Both the position numbers and the translations under genes were made by a program. The notes beneath the pieces were generated by a model. The model saw nothing but the letters and a program-made list of their open reading frames with translations, had not been told where the DNA came from and did no database searches. From the NCBI GenBank assembly GCA_012838795.1, contig DUOO01000003.1, positions 1-64,000 on the forward strand: DNA of 64,000 bases, read 5' to 3'. This document shows positions 27,581-37,453 of the stretch, piece by piece. Within the stretch, counting starts at the first letter, position 1; each line of letters begins with the position of its first letter. The stretch is from Clostridiaceae bacterium (GTDB lineage: Bacteria > Bacillota > Clostridia > Saccharofermentanales > DTU023).

Positions 27581-28823
27581 TGTTTTCTCCTTTGAATGAG
27601 TTCAATAATGAATGGATTCTTTCGGTCGGGTTAATCAATTTGGAAAGTGAAGCATCATGATTAATACCGTCAATCAATAATGCCAGATATTTTGCCAGGT
27701 TAACATCGCAAAACCACTCAGTTTCTAACAGAGCGGGTGGTCGATAGGAGAGGTTTGTAGCAAATATCTTATGAATTAAACCGTTGTCATATGCTTCATT
27801 AAATTTTTCAATACCTTCGGAAAACTGTGCGAATGAAACTGCTACAAATACTCTTCTCGCATTTAGAGAATTGAGTTGTTTAGCACATTCCAAGACAGTT
27901 TGGCCGGAATCAATCATGTCATCGACGATCAATACATCTTTTCCGGAGATATTATCACCGAGAAATTTCTTTTCTGCAGTTCTTTTAAGTTTTTGCATAG
28001 TATATTCGCTTTTATCTAATAATCTGGGATCATATTTACGATAAAAAATGCCTAACGGAACACGCAAGACGGAAGCATAGTAAATACAGCGACTGATCGC
28101 TGCTTCATCAGCACTGATGACCATGAAATGTTCTTTATCAATTTGAAGATCAGGACATTCACTGAGCAGAGCTTCAATTAATTGAAATGAAGTCGCAGCT
28201 GATTCAAAATTATAACGTGGAACTGCATTGGCGATGCGGTCATCATGAGCATCAAATGTAATAAAATTTGAGATCCCCAATGCGAAAAGGCGATTTAACA
28301 TAACAGCACAGTCAAGAGATTCTCTGGATTCACGCTGATAACGACGACCTTGATAAAGATAAGGCATGACAACATTAATTCTTTTCGAAACACCGTGAGC
28401 TGCAGAAATCAGTCTGCATAAATCCTCAAAATGTTCATCGGGACTGAGCGAAACATTTTGATTAAATCTTACATAACGCTGACCATAGTTCAAAACATCG
28501 GTAATGATAAACAGATCATGCCCGCGCACAGTGTCTAAAATAGTAGCTTGACCTTCACCTGAATTGAAACGTTTCAAGCTGACCGGTATCCGATATTCAG
28601 GTCTATAGTAACCAGCAAGTTGATTTTGTTCGGGATATTTCGCAACGGTTAATGCGCGACGATTATATAAGTGGAAATTAACTGCATCAGAAAAAGATTG
28701 TTCCAATTGATGAGTAATAATTCCGACAGGGCCGATCGGCTGAATAATTCGTTCATCATAATTCCGAAGCACTAAAGCTTCGAAACGTGATACATGTTCT
28801 GGTTCGTTTAATTTATTGGTCAT
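27567..28823 (-). CDS. Ribose-phosphate diphosphokinase paralogue 2
   Basis: A 418-residue paralogue of the next gene, in the same overlapping operon. The PRPP loop DDMIDSGQT (from Asp301) and FITFDAHDDR are conserved. The flexible-loop residues that are KRR in paralogue 1 read RKY here (262-264), followed by an insertion of about 7 residues before FLGD. The Lys and Arg in this loop are catalytic in characterised PRPP synthetases, so this copy may be slow, regulatory or part of a heteromer. It is divergent from engB. Confidence 0.85.
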   Translation of the reverse strand: MTNKLNEPEHVSRFEALVLRNYDERIIQPIGPVGIITHQLEQSFSDAVNFHLYNRRALTVAKYPEQNQLAGYYRPEYRIPVSLKRFNSGEGQATILDTVRGHDLFIITDVLNYGQRYVRFNQNVSLSPDEHFEDLCRLISAAHGVSKRINVVMPYLYQGRRYQRESRESLDCAVMLNRLFALGISNFITFDAHDDRIANAVPRYNFESAATSFQLIEALLSECPDLQIDKEHFMVISADEAAISRCIYYASVLRVPLGIFYRKYDPRLLDKSEYTMQKLKRTAEKKFLGDNISGKDVLIVDDMIDSGQTVLECAKQLNSLNARRVFVAVSFAQFSEGIEKFNEAYDNGLIHKIFATNLSYRPPALLETEWFCDVNLAKYLALLIDGINHDASLSKLINPTERIHSLLNSFKGENNGQN

Positions 28824-28955
28824 AAATACCTATAAAATATAAATGATTTGTGCTTTGATGCACCAAATAGCCGAAGCTATTTCATCGGATATTTTTACTT
28901 GTGAACTTACGTAATTAAAGATATTATATCAATGTTCACGAAGGGATACAAAGGT

Positions 28956-29549
28956 ATGAGAATAAATTATCAAAATACTAAATTAGCAAAAGTTGCAGGA
29001 TTTATTGAGCAGTTTCCACAAGATAATTTGCCGCAAATTGTGATTTCCGGCAAATCAAATGTCGGCAAATCAAGTCTGATTAACTCTTTGTGCAATAACA
29101 GAAATCTGGCACGTACAAGCAGCAGTCCCGGAAAGACAAGACAAGTGTTTTTTTATTTAATTGATGAAAAATTTTATTTAGTAGATTTACCGGGTTATGG
29201 TTACGCTAAAACTTCACATAACGAAAAAGAAAAGTTTTCCGATTTGACAAACAATTATCTCAATTCTCAAACAAATATTAATCTGATTATTCAACTGATC
29301 GACATACGTCATAAACCAAGTCGTGAGGATATGTTAATGCTCGAATGGATTAATTATTCGGGAATTCCCTATGTGATTGTTTTGACTAAAGCGGATAAAT
29401 TGAAACGCAGCCAAATTAAACCTCAAATAAATATAATAAGACAAAGCTTGTTGCACGAAATGGCTGAGGCCTTTCGACCGATCGTTACTTCAGCAATTAA
29501 CAGGCAAGGTATCGACAGTTTGAAATCGGCAATTCAAGCAATTATCTGA
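28956..29549 (+). CDS. engB: Ribosome biogenesis GTPase EngB/YsxC
   Basis: A GTPase of about 197 residues needed for 50S subunit assembly. G1 GKSNVGKSSL, G3 DLPGYG, G4 LTKADK and a late SAINRQGID are visible. The start at 28956 (MRINYQNTK) is chosen because AAGGGA lies 9 nt upstream, over an in-frame ATG at 28932. Confidence 0.95.
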   Translation: MRINYQNTKLAKVAGFIEQFPQDNLPQIVISGKSNVGKSSLINSLCNNRNLARTSSSPGKTRQVFFYLIDEKFYLVDLPGYGYAKTSHNEKEKFSDLTNNYLNSQTNINLIIQLIDIRHKPSREDMLMLEWINYSGIPYVIVLTKADKLKRSQIKPQINIIRQSLLHEMAEAFRPIVTSAINRQGIDSLKSAIQAII

Positions 29550-29634
29550 TTTTCTGAATATTATTACTAATTACCAAAAAAAGACGACTTGTCAGAATTT
29601 CTTTGTCGGATAATGTTGTTAATTAATGGCAACT

Positions 29635-29659
29635 TAAACTGAACGCAATTTTCAGTTTA
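29635..29659 (+). promoter_or_regulatory. Hairpin just upstream of comEC
   Basis: TAAACTGAA (29635-29643) and TTCAGTTTA (29651-29659) pair exactly around a 7-nt loop, ending 9 nt before the comEC ATG, which has no visible RBS. It could hold back translation, or end the engB transcript. Confidence 0.35.
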
Positions 29660-29668
29660 GATTACAGT

Positions 29669-32122
29669 ATGTCCGAGCTTAGAATTATGAAATTTGTATT
29701 CCGACAAAGAATTATTGCTCTGCTGTTCAATGCCGAGCGCTACGGTCTGAAATTCAGCTGTTTATTACTTTGTTTGATTTCGTATTTTACACGTGATTAC
29801 TTAGTCCTATGTATGATTATTATTTTATTTTGTTCACTTTTTTTTATTATTGCTTATTCATATATTTCACAAAAAAATAAATTGTTTTATTTTGGGTTGT
29901 TGTGTTTATTGTTCATTCAAATGTGGCGAATTGCAGATGATATTTCTCAAACTCAAGATATCAGAAAGAATGTAGGAAAAACTGTCTACTTAGAACTTAC
30001 GTCACAACAGACTCTTTTTCAAACAGATAAAGGAGGTGAATTCAAAATATTTCAAAGTCAAAATAGTACTAAGTTTGCTGTTTGGTTAACGGATGAGCAA
30101 AGATACTGGCATAAAATTTCAGGTTACTTTAGACCGGAAGTTGCGCAAGAAGCCAGAAATCCAGGAGGTTTCAATCAAAAAGCCTATCTGGCGAATTACA
30201 ATTGTCATGCTGTTTTAGATATGAAAGATTCAAGTAATTCAATTGATCAAATTATAATCAAAAAGCCATTAATTGATCGAAATAAGCTGTTAATTGATTT
30301 TAGAAATTATCTAAGTTCAAGATTTGATGCGAAAACAGTAAATTTCCTGCTAAGTATATGTTTCGGTCAGACCGAGACATTAAATTCGGATCTTAAACAA
30401 GACTTTCAAAATCTTGGTTTGAGTCATCTGTTAGCAGTTTCAGGATTTCATTTTGACTTGTTTTTAATACCTTTGTCGGAAGGGTTTAACCTGAAAAAAC
30501 GGAATTTGAAAATTCAATTATTTATTGTTTTACCTTTGATCTTTATCTACAATTGGCTTTGTTCTTATCCGATCGGGTTAATTAGAGCCAGTTTAATTTA
30601 TAGCTTTGTCTTGTTAGGGAAGTATTTTGGCTTGGAGCTATCTCGAAAAAATATCTTATTAATAGTTATGCAATTATTATTGCTGATGAACCCGTGGTTG
30701 ATTTTTCAAAGTGCTTTTCAATTAAGTTTCTTGTCCGGTCTGACTATATATTATTATTTACCATATTTAAGAAAAATTAAAATTATGCAAAAGTTAAAAC
30801 TTGTTCAGAGTATAACTTTATCATTATTGATTCAAATATTTATTTTACCTTTTTTAATTAAAAATTTTGGTGTTTGGCAATTAGGAGTTATCTTACTTGG
30901 CGGATTATTGAATTTCCCTTTGACAGTCATTTATTTAATAGGTCTATTTAGTTTTTATATATTTCTGCTATATAAGTTAATACAAAATGTATTGTTAATG
31001 AATTTTATATTATTTACATTGTTGGAAGAACCAATCGGAAAATTGTTTGAATTCATTAATTGGCTGATTAGCAATGCATTGAATTTATTCTCGCGATTTG
31101 CGCGAGCTGATTTTTGGTTGAATTTACAAAATGATCAATCTTCATTATTCACATGGTTAGTTTTCGGAACCCTGATTTTAGGCATTGGTTTAACTTTTGC
31201 AAGGCTTTTTAACAGTCTTTTGATTGAGAAATACAGTGTATCTTTAACGATAAAACAGTTTTTGCCCGGATTTTTGGTTATATTATTATTACTTTTCAAT
31301 ATTTTTCGCCCGCAGCTCAATTGGAAAATCTGTTTTTTGGATGTCGGTCAGGGTGATTGTTGTTTAATAATTACACCCGAGCGAGATTGTATTTTAATCG
31401 ACGGAGGAATTCCCGGACAAGGTTATCGGACTATTATTCCTGCACTGAATCATTATGGAATTACCAAGGTTGATTACGCCATAATCAGTCATCTTGATTC
31501 GGATCATTATGGCGGAATTCTTGATTTGCTTGAAATAAGGCGAATAGAAGAACTTATTGTTCCGGATTCAGATAACATCAATATGAACAAGATTGAAAGG
31601 AACAAGAGTATTATTAATAATCAATATTTATCTGATATATGTCAGAAAAATGGTGTAAAATATAAGAAAGTAAAACAATCAGATATTTTGATACTTGAGC
31701 CCTTGACCGCTGAATTTGAAATATTGACACCCGATCCGCTGCTGTTAAGGAACACACAAGATCAAAATGCGTACAGTTTATGCTTTGTTTTGGAAATCGA
31801 GGATCTTAATGTGATGTTCACCGGAGATTTGAACAATCTGAGCGAACTAAATTTAATATCCAAATATAAATTTGCTAAAATTGATATTCTTAAAGTTGCT
31901 CATCACGGTTCAAAATATTCCACGTCGGAGAAGTTTTTGAATGCTGTCAGGCCGGAACTGGCGATAATTTCCGCAGGTAAAAACTGTTATGGACATCCTG
32001 CACCGGAATTGCTGGAAAGATTGACGCAACATAATATTAAGATCAAGCGTACAGATTTGAACGGTGCTATTGTGTTAGAATTGATAAATAATCAATGGCA
32101 TCTGTCAACATATATTGAATAA
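29669..32122 (+). CDS. comEC: ComEC/Rec2-family DNA uptake channel
   Basis: An 817-residue membrane protein that imports single-stranded DNA in natural transformation. N-terminal helices, an OB-like extracellular domain (about 100-185), and the Competence membrane domain (about 215-530, with LLAVSGFHFDLF) precede a C-terminal metallo-beta-lactamase domain with SHLDSDHYGG, FTGDLNN and HHGSKYSTS. The domains are all present, so the gene looks intact. No comEA is adjacent. It is followed closely by holA. Confidence 0.93.
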   Translation: MSELRIMKFVFRQRIIALLFNAERYGLKFSCLLLCLISYFTRDYLVLCMIIILFCSLFFIIAYSYISQKNKLFYFGLLCLLFIQMWRIADDISQTQDIRKNVGKTVYLELTSQQTLFQTDKGGEFKIFQSQNSTKFAVWLTDEQRYWHKISGYFRPEVAQEARNPGGFNQKAYLANYNCHAVLDMKDSSNSIDQIIIKKPLIDRNKLLIDFRNYLSSRFDAKTVNFLLSICFGQTETLNSDLKQDFQNLGLSHLLAVSGFHFDLFLIPLSEGFNLKKRNLKIQLFIVLPLIFIYNWLCSYPIGLIRASLIYSFVLLGKYFGLELSRKNILLIVMQLLLLMNPWLIFQSAFQLSFLSGLTIYYYLPYLRKIKIMQKLKLVQSITLSLLIQIFILPFLIKNFGVWQLGVILLGGLLNFPLTVIYLIGLFSFYIFLLYKLIQNVLLMNFILFTLLEEPIGKLFEFINWLISNALNLFSRFARADFWLNLQNDQSSLFTWLVFGTLILGIGLTFARLFNSLLIEKYSVSLTIKQFLPGFLVILLLLFNIFRPQLNWKICFLDVGQGDCCLIITPERDCILIDGGIPGQGYRTIIPALNHYGITKVDYAIISHLDSDHYGGILDLLEIRRIEELIVPDSDNINMNKIERNKSIINNQYLSDICQKNGVKYKKVKQSDILILEPLTAEFEILTPDPLLLRNTQDQNAYSLCFVLEIEDLNVMFTGDLNNLSELNLISKYKFAKIDILKVAHHGSKYSTSEKFLNAVRPELAIISAGKNCYGHPAPELLERLTQHNIKIKRTDLNGAIVLELINNQWHLSTYIE

Positions 32123-32128
32123 GAAAAA

Positions 32129-33190
32129 ATGACAAAATATAATTTTAGAACAATTAAACAAGAGATAGATCAGAATATCTGGCATAACGGTTATCTTATT
32201 TATGGTGAAGAATATTATTTAATAAAACAAATAATTGCTTTAATCTGCAATAGATTTGTTGAACCGCAAATGCAAGATATTGACTTAGTTAAAATAAATG
32301 CCGGATTGAAATTATCTGCCGAAGATATCGAACGTGTTAAACAAGAATTGCAGACACCGCCATTTATGTCCGAGCGTAAAGTAATCTTGCTTGAAAAAAC
32401 AGGATATTTTTCACGAGCTGAACAAGGTAAAGTTGAAGAGCGTAAGAAGAAACAGGAAGAGTTAAGTCAGATTTTTTCTCTGTTAAATTCAGGCAGCTGT
32501 TTAATCTTATATGAAGAAAATGTTGACGGCCGACTTAAGAAAAAACTCAAAAGCTGGTTGGAGTCAGGTGGGGTTCAAGTCGAAATCGGTCGTGAAGAGA
32601 TCAGTGTTTTGCGACACTGGCTTCAAGTCAAGGCCCAGCAAAAAAGAATTGGTTTAACATATGAGGCTGCTGATAATCTCATTGATCGTTGTGAATCCGA
32701 CATGACACAACTTGAGCAAGAGTTTAGTAAAGTCTTACTGTATGCAGAATATGCCGGATTAGCCGGAATTGATTTAGCTACAATTGATCTGGTTTGCAAA
32801 TCCGATCTCAGAGGTACGGTTTTTGATCTGACTGATGCAGTTTCAGCAGGTCAAACCGATAAAGCATTGAATTTACTTGATACTTTATTAATCTTAAAAG
32901 AGCCTCTGCCTTTGATCAGATTTATGTTTGCACGCCACATCAAACAATTAATCTGTGCCAAAGAGTTAGGTAATGAGCAACTTTTAATTAAAAAAATCGG
33001 AGTTTATCCTTTCGTCGCCCGCAGACTTATTAAGCAGGCACGAAATATGTCAATCGAAAAACTGGAGCATTTTTATCGCTTAGCTTTTGAATCAGATTGG
33101 AAAGTCAAACGTGGTCATATGACAGATCGATTGTCTTTTGAAACATTGTTAATTGAAGCAAGTTTAACTTTTGCTGGCAAAGTTCGTTAA
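32129..33190 (+). CDS. holA: DNA polymerase III subunit delta
   Basis: A 353-residue clamp-loader subunit that opens the sliding clamp. It matches HolA in length and pattern: YLIYGEEYYLIKQI, TPPFMSERKVILLE, SCLILYEENVDGRLKKKL, and a helical collar domain. It lies 6 bp after comEC, a common Firmicute arrangement. Confidence 0.9.
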   Translation: MTKYNFRTIKQEIDQNIWHNGYLIYGEEYYLIKQIIALICNRFVEPQMQDIDLVKINAGLKLSAEDIERVKQELQTPPFMSERKVILLEKTGYFSRAEQGKVEERKKKQEELSQIFSLLNSGSCLILYEENVDGRLKKKLKSWLESGGVQVEIGREEISVLRHWLQVKAQQKRIGLTYEAADNLIDRCESDMTQLEQEFSKVLLYAEYAGLAGIDLATIDLVCKSDLRGTVFDLTDAVSAGQTDKALNLLDTLLILKEPLPLIRFMFARHIKQLICAKELGNEQLLIKKIGVYPFVARRLIKQARNMSIEKLEHFYRLAFESDWKVKRGHMTDRLSFETLLIEASLTFAGKVR

Positions 33191-33243
33191 TAGTAGTTAA
33201 AATATAAAATGTTTAAATAATATTTGATGGAAGGAATGAGAAA

Positions 33244-33750
33244 ATGAGTTCATATCTTGAACAGTGGAATGCAATGTTCCGGGACCAGCAAAGTCAACAG
33301 CAGAATATGGCGGAAATTGATTTGTATTATAAATTAGAAACAGAAGCTTACGAAATTATTTTGGCTGAACCGCAAAAAGTCTGGCAAGGAAAATTTGAGG
33401 ATTTAAGAGAAGACTTAGGTTTTGGCAAAAAATCAGTAATCTTTGCAGGATTTCTTGAAGGAATTAATTCAAGTCTGAAAGAAGAGCTGGATTTAGATAA
33501 AGTTGATGACGAAACAGAATTGAAAATCGAGATTGATTTTGAGAAATTGTTTATTGCGATGCATGAGGCAAAAGCTGATTGGTTATATGGCATTAAAGCA
33601 TGGAACGATATAATTGATCCTGAGAAACAGCAAGAAATGTTGTATGAATGGCGCCAAAGCAAAATTGTTCGCGTTGATAGGATCGGACGTAATGAACCTT
33701 GTCCATGTGGCAGTGGTAAAAAATACAAAAATTGCTGTGGCAAAAGCTAG
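33244..33750 (+). CDS. SEC-C motif protein
   Basis: A 168-residue acidic protein ending in the SEC-C zinc-binding motif ([18 protein letters not shown]), as at the C terminus of SecA (48573-51413). The N-terminal 140 residues are not recognised; they are helical and charged. Such proteins are thought to bind ribosomes or SecB-like partners through the motif, but the role here is unknown. RBS AAGGA lies upstream, and asnS begins 9 bp after. Confidence 0.75.
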   Translation: MSSYLEQWNAMFRDQQSQQQNMAEIDLYYKLETEAYEIILAEPQKVWQGKFEDLREDLGFGKKSVIFAGFLEGINSSLKEELDLDKVDDETELKIEIDFEKLFIAMHEAKADWLYGIKAWNDIIDPEKQQEMLYEWRQSKIVRVDRIGRNEPCPCGSGKKYKNCCGKS

Positions 33751-33759
33751 GAGGAAAAG

Positions 33760-35154
33760 ATGGCTTATACTTTAATTCGGGATTTGTTTCGCAGTCCGGA
33801 GGAGTATAAAGATAAAAGTGTTACCGTAGGCGGCTGGGTCAGAACAATCAGAGATCAAAAAAACTTCGGTTTTATTACCTTGAATGACGGAACTTTTTTT
33901 AAACCTTTGCAAATTGTTTTTGAACGGGAATTTTTGGATGATTTTGATGAAGTTGCTAAAATCGGGAATGGAGCTTCGATTACAGCTAAAGGCAAAATCA
34001 TTTTGACACCAGATGCGAAACAACCTTTTGAAATGAAAGCTGAACAGATAATTCCGGAAGGAGAATCTCCGGAGGATTATCCTCTGCAACCGAAAAGACA
34101 TACTCCGGAATTTTTGCGAACCATTGCCCATTTACGTCCGCGGACAAATCTGTTTTCAGCAGTGTTCAGAGTTCGTTCCGAAGCATCCTATGCAATTCAT
34201 AAATTCTTTCATGATCGTAATTTTATTTATCTTCATACTCCGATTATCACTTCAAGTGATGCGGAGGGAGCAGGTGAAATGTTCCGTGTTACGACTTTAG
34301 ATCTGAAAAATCCTCCGTTGACTGAAGACGGCAAAATTAATTATAAACAAGATTTTTTCGGTAAAGAAGTTCATTTGACAGTCAGCGGGCAATTAGCGGG
34401 TGAAGCATTTGCTTTAGCTTTCCGCAATATTTACACATTCGGTCCTACTTTCAGAGCTGAAAATTCGAATACTGCTCGTCATGCTGCTGAGTTTTGGATG
34501 ATAGAACCGGAGATTGCTTTTGCTGATCTTTATGATTGCACTCAACTGGCTGAAGATATGATCAAAGCGATAATAAATCATGTTCTGACAACTTGTCCGG
34601 AAGAAATGGCGTTCTTTAATCAATTTGTCGATAAAGGACTGCTGGCTAGGCTGAATGATGTTCTGAACAGTGAATTTGCTTATCTGACTTTTACCGAAGC
34701 GATTGACGAATTGTTAAAAGCTGATCTGGATTTCGAATATCCGGTAAAATGGGGCTGTGATTTACAAACTGAACACGAACGCTATTTAACCGAAAGAATA
34801 TGCAAAGGTCCGGTTTTTGTTACTGATTATCCGAAAGATATTAAAGCTTTCTATATGAAATCAAATTCAGACGGTAAGACAGTAGCTGCAATGGACTGTT
34901 TAGTTCCGGGAGTCGGAGAAATTGTCGGCGGAAGTCAAAGAGAAGATAACCTTGATGTGCTTAAAGCCAGGATTCTCGAATTAGGTTTAAAGAAAGAACA
35001 GTACGATTGGTATCTGGAATTACGTAAATATGGTTCGATTCGTCATGCAGGTTATGGTTTAGGCTTTGAACGGATGATTATGTATTTGACGGGTGTAAAT
35101 AATATCAGAGATGTCCTGCCGTTCCCGCGTACGGTTGGGCACATTGAGTATTAA
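33760..35154 (+). CDS. asnS: Asparagine-tRNA ligase
   Basis: A 464-residue class IIb synthetase with an N-terminal anticodon-binding OB fold ([17 protein letters not shown]) and a catalytic core: motif 2 [17 protein letters not shown] and motif 3 [15 protein letters not shown]. The [15 protein letters not shown] pattern favours AsnRS over AspRS. RBS AGGAGG. Confidence 0.95.
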   Translation: MAYTLIRDLFRSPEEYKDKSVTVGGWVRTIRDQKNFGFITLNDGTFFKPLQIVFEREFLDDFDEVAKIGNGASITAKGKIILTPDAKQPFEMKAEQIIPEGESPEDYPLQPKRHTPEFLRTIAHLRPRTNLFSAVFRVRSEASYAIHKFFHDRNFIYLHTPIITSSDAEGAGEMFRVTTLDLKNPPLTEDGKINYKQDFFGKEVHLTVSGQLAGEAFALAFRNIYTFGPTFRAENSNTARHAAEFWMIEPEIAFADLYDCTQLAEDMIKAIINHVLTTCPEEMAFFNQFVDKGLLARLNDVLNSEFAYLTFTEAIDELLKADLDFEYPVKWGCDLQTEHERYLTERICKGPVFVTDYPKDIKAFYMKSNSDGKTVAAMDCLVPGVGEIVGGSQREDNLDVLKARILELGLKKEQYDWYLELRKYGSIRHAGYGLGFERMIMYLTGVNNIRDVLPFPRTVGHIEY

Positions 35155-35247
35155 GTGAGTATATATGGCATTAAGTATTAGTGATTAAACTTAAATTCAG
35201 TTCAATTTACTTTAATTTAATTCTTTACTGAAAAGAAAGGTTAAAGT

Positions 35248-35937
35248 ATGAACACAAAATTAACAATCCGGGAATGGCCGGTTGCTGATCGGCCCTATGA
35301 AAAATTAGAACAGCTTGGAACCAAAGCTTTATCCGATGCGGAACTGGTAGCAGCGGTTATCTCAAGCGGGATGAACGGCAAGACATCAGTAGAAATAGCA
35401 ATGCAATTGCTCACGACTTATGACAATATCGGTTTTTTGCAAACGGCTAGTCTGGAGGAATTGCAGAAAGTAGCCGGTATCGGACGGGTGAAAGCGATCC
35501 GAATTAAAGCTGCAGTAGAATTAGGCAATAGAGTAAACAATTGTGTAGCAAACCGGGACAGAGAACAGTTAAGCAGTTGTCATGGGGCAATTCTATATTT
35601 TGAAAATCAATTAAGATTTTTACCTCGAGAAGAATTTCACTTGGCATTGCTCAACATCAAACATGAATTAATCAGAACAGTTCAAGTTTCGACCGGGGAT
35701 ATTAAATCTATTGAATTAGATGCGAGAGAGATTTTTCGTGAAGCAATCAGAAGTAATGCCGCAGGTGTGATCTTGGCACATAATCATCCGAGCGGAGATC
35801 CGGCACCTTCAGAAAGAGATATTGTTACAACCAAGAAAATATATGAGATCGGCAAACAATTAAATGTTCATATTTTAGACCACATTATTGTCGGAGCAAA
35901 AGAATCGATCAGTTTGAAAGCTGCAGGATATTTTTAG
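35248..35937 (+). CDS. radC: RadC/JAB-domain protein
   Basis: A 229-residue protein with an N-terminal HhH-like region (VAGIGRVKAIRIKAAVELG) and a JAMM-type metal site HNHPSGDPAPSERD. The family was named for a DNA-repair phenotype later disputed; its biochemical function is open. It sits next to mreC, a frequent Firmicute neighbour. Confidence 0.93.
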   Translation: MNTKLTIREWPVADRPYEKLEQLGTKALSDAELVAAVISSGMNGKTSVEIAMQLLTTYDNIGFLQTASLEELQKVAGIGRVKAIRIKAAVELGNRVNNCVANRDREQLSSCHGAILYFENQLRFLPREEFHLALLNIKHELIRTVQVSTGDIKSIELDAREIFREAIRSNAAGVILAHNHPSGDPAPSERDIVTTKKIYEIGKQLNVHILDHIIVGAKESISLKAAGYF

Positions 35938-35992
35938 ATAGATTATAGTAAATTTTTAACTGGAGTTTATTACTTCAATCAGGTGAATTAAA

Positions 35993-36868
35993 GTGTCAAA
36001 GAATAGACGGACAAGAATATTAATAGTTTTAGTAGTTACTATTGTAGTTTCAATAATGATGGTTTATTCCATTTTGCCTGAAAGTTTTGTCAACAAAAGT
36101 ACGAATCCGTTATCAGCAATTTTTAAACCAATCCAAAATCTTATTAATAATGTGAAAGAGTCCGGTCGGAATTATTTTTCTACGACAACTTTGAATCGTG
36201 AATTATCCGATCAGATTGCAGAACTTGAGCGGCAAAATGTTGAACTTCGTCTTCAGATAAAAGAAAATGAAGCTTTAGCAATTGAATATGACAAGTTAAA
36301 ACTAGCTTTCAATTTGTCTTCAAAATACAATTATTCGATTATTGAGGCAGGTCGAATCACTCAAAGACCGATCAACCAAGATACATCCTTATTTCGGATC
36401 GACAAAGGCAAAAAAGCCGGAATTGATATGTCTGAAATCAAAGGATTCCCTGTAGTTAATGCGAATGCTCAGGTGTTTGGCCGAATTTACAATTCAGATG
36501 AATTTAGCGCAAAAGTTTTGCCGATCACACATGAAGGATTTTCAGTCAGCTGTTACGCTGAAGATAACAGAGGCCAGACTTTTGTCTTACGTGGTGATCA
36601 GGAATTGAAAAGCCGCAACTTATGCGTTTTAGACGAAATACCTGCTGCGACGGTAATCAATACTGATGATCAAATCATTACCAGTGGTCTGGGCGGAATT
36701 TTTCCATACGGTCTTGAGCTGGGCAAAGTAGTCGAGATTTTACCTGTTGATGAGCGTGGATATCGTCAGGCATTGGTAGAACCGGCAATAAATTATGCTG
36801 AAACAGATGTTGTGTTTGTCATGTCAGGCCTGGCACTAAGTGATGATAGCTATACCGGAGAAGAATAA
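35993..36868 (+). CDS. mreC: Rod shape-determining protein MreC
   Basis: A 291-residue cell-shape protein with a membrane helix at about 9-27, a coiled coil around 65-105, and the extracytoplasmic beta domain. It links MreB and the elongasome synthases. The start is GTG at 35993. It is followed by mreD and pbp2 in one operon. Confidence 0.92.
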   Translation: MSKNRRTRILIVLVVTIVVSIMMVYSILPESFVNKSTNPLSAIFKPIQNLINNVKESGRNYFSTTTLNRELSDQIAELERQNVELRLQIKENEALAIEYDKLKLAFNLSSKYNYSIIEAGRITQRPINQDTSLFRIDKGKKAGIDMSEIKGFPVVNANAQVFGRIYNSDEFSAKVLPITHEGFSVSCYAEDNRGQTFVLRGDQELKSRNLCVLDEIPAATVINTDDQIITSGLGGIFPYGLELGKVVEILPVDERGYRQALVEPAINYAETDVVFVMSGLALSDDSYTGEE

Positions 36869-36871
36869 TCG

Positions 36872-37453
36872 ATGTCTAAGAAAAATCTGATTATTAATTT
36901 TTTGAAAGTATTGCTTTATTGCTTCTTGGCTTTTGTGTTTAATCAAATAAGTCAAGTGATATTTCCGAGCTTGAAAGTATATCCGAACTTCTTTTTCAGC
37001 TTAATATGGGTTTTTGCGTATCTTTATAACAGTATTTGGAGTTTAGTTGTTGGTTTATTGGCCGGATTTTTTCATGATTGGCTGTTCAGCCCGATTATCG
37101 GTGTTGGAATATTTATCGGTATGTTGACATCAGTATTTTGTTCCGGATTTTTACAATCTATATGGCAACGCCGAACTGCATTTTTATTCGTACAGTCTCT
37201 AATTGCTATACTTGTAACAAAATTTTTGGAAGCATTTTTTCATTTTATGTTCTCAGTTTTGCAATATGAACTGGTGTTGAAATTCAGTTATATCCGGCAT
37301 AGTTTTGTACGAGATTTGCCTTTGTCTGTAGGAGTTAATTTACTTGCAACGGTATTGTGGTTTTTGATTCTTCGCTTTATCATACCTTATACAAAAATCA
37401 AACAGGATCAAGAATTTGACAGTTTGTACAATGATACTCAGGAGGTTCTCTAA
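36872..37453 (+). CDS. mreD: Rod shape-determining protein MreD
   Basis: A 193-residue hydrophobic protein with about five or six membrane helices and no cleavable signal. It completes the mreC-mreD-pbp2 elongasome operon; the stop abuts the GTG of the next gene directly. mreB is not in the window. Confidence 0.88.
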   Translation: MSKKNLIINFLKVLLYCFLAFVFNQISQVIFPSLKVYPNFFFSLIWVFAYLYNSIWSLVVGLLAGFFHDWLFSPIIGVGIFIGMLTSVFCSGFLQSIWQRRTAFLFVQSLIAILVTKFLEAFFHFMFSVLQYELVLKFSYIRHSFVRDLPLSVGVNLLATVLWFLILRFIIPYTKIKQDQEFDSLYNDTQEVL

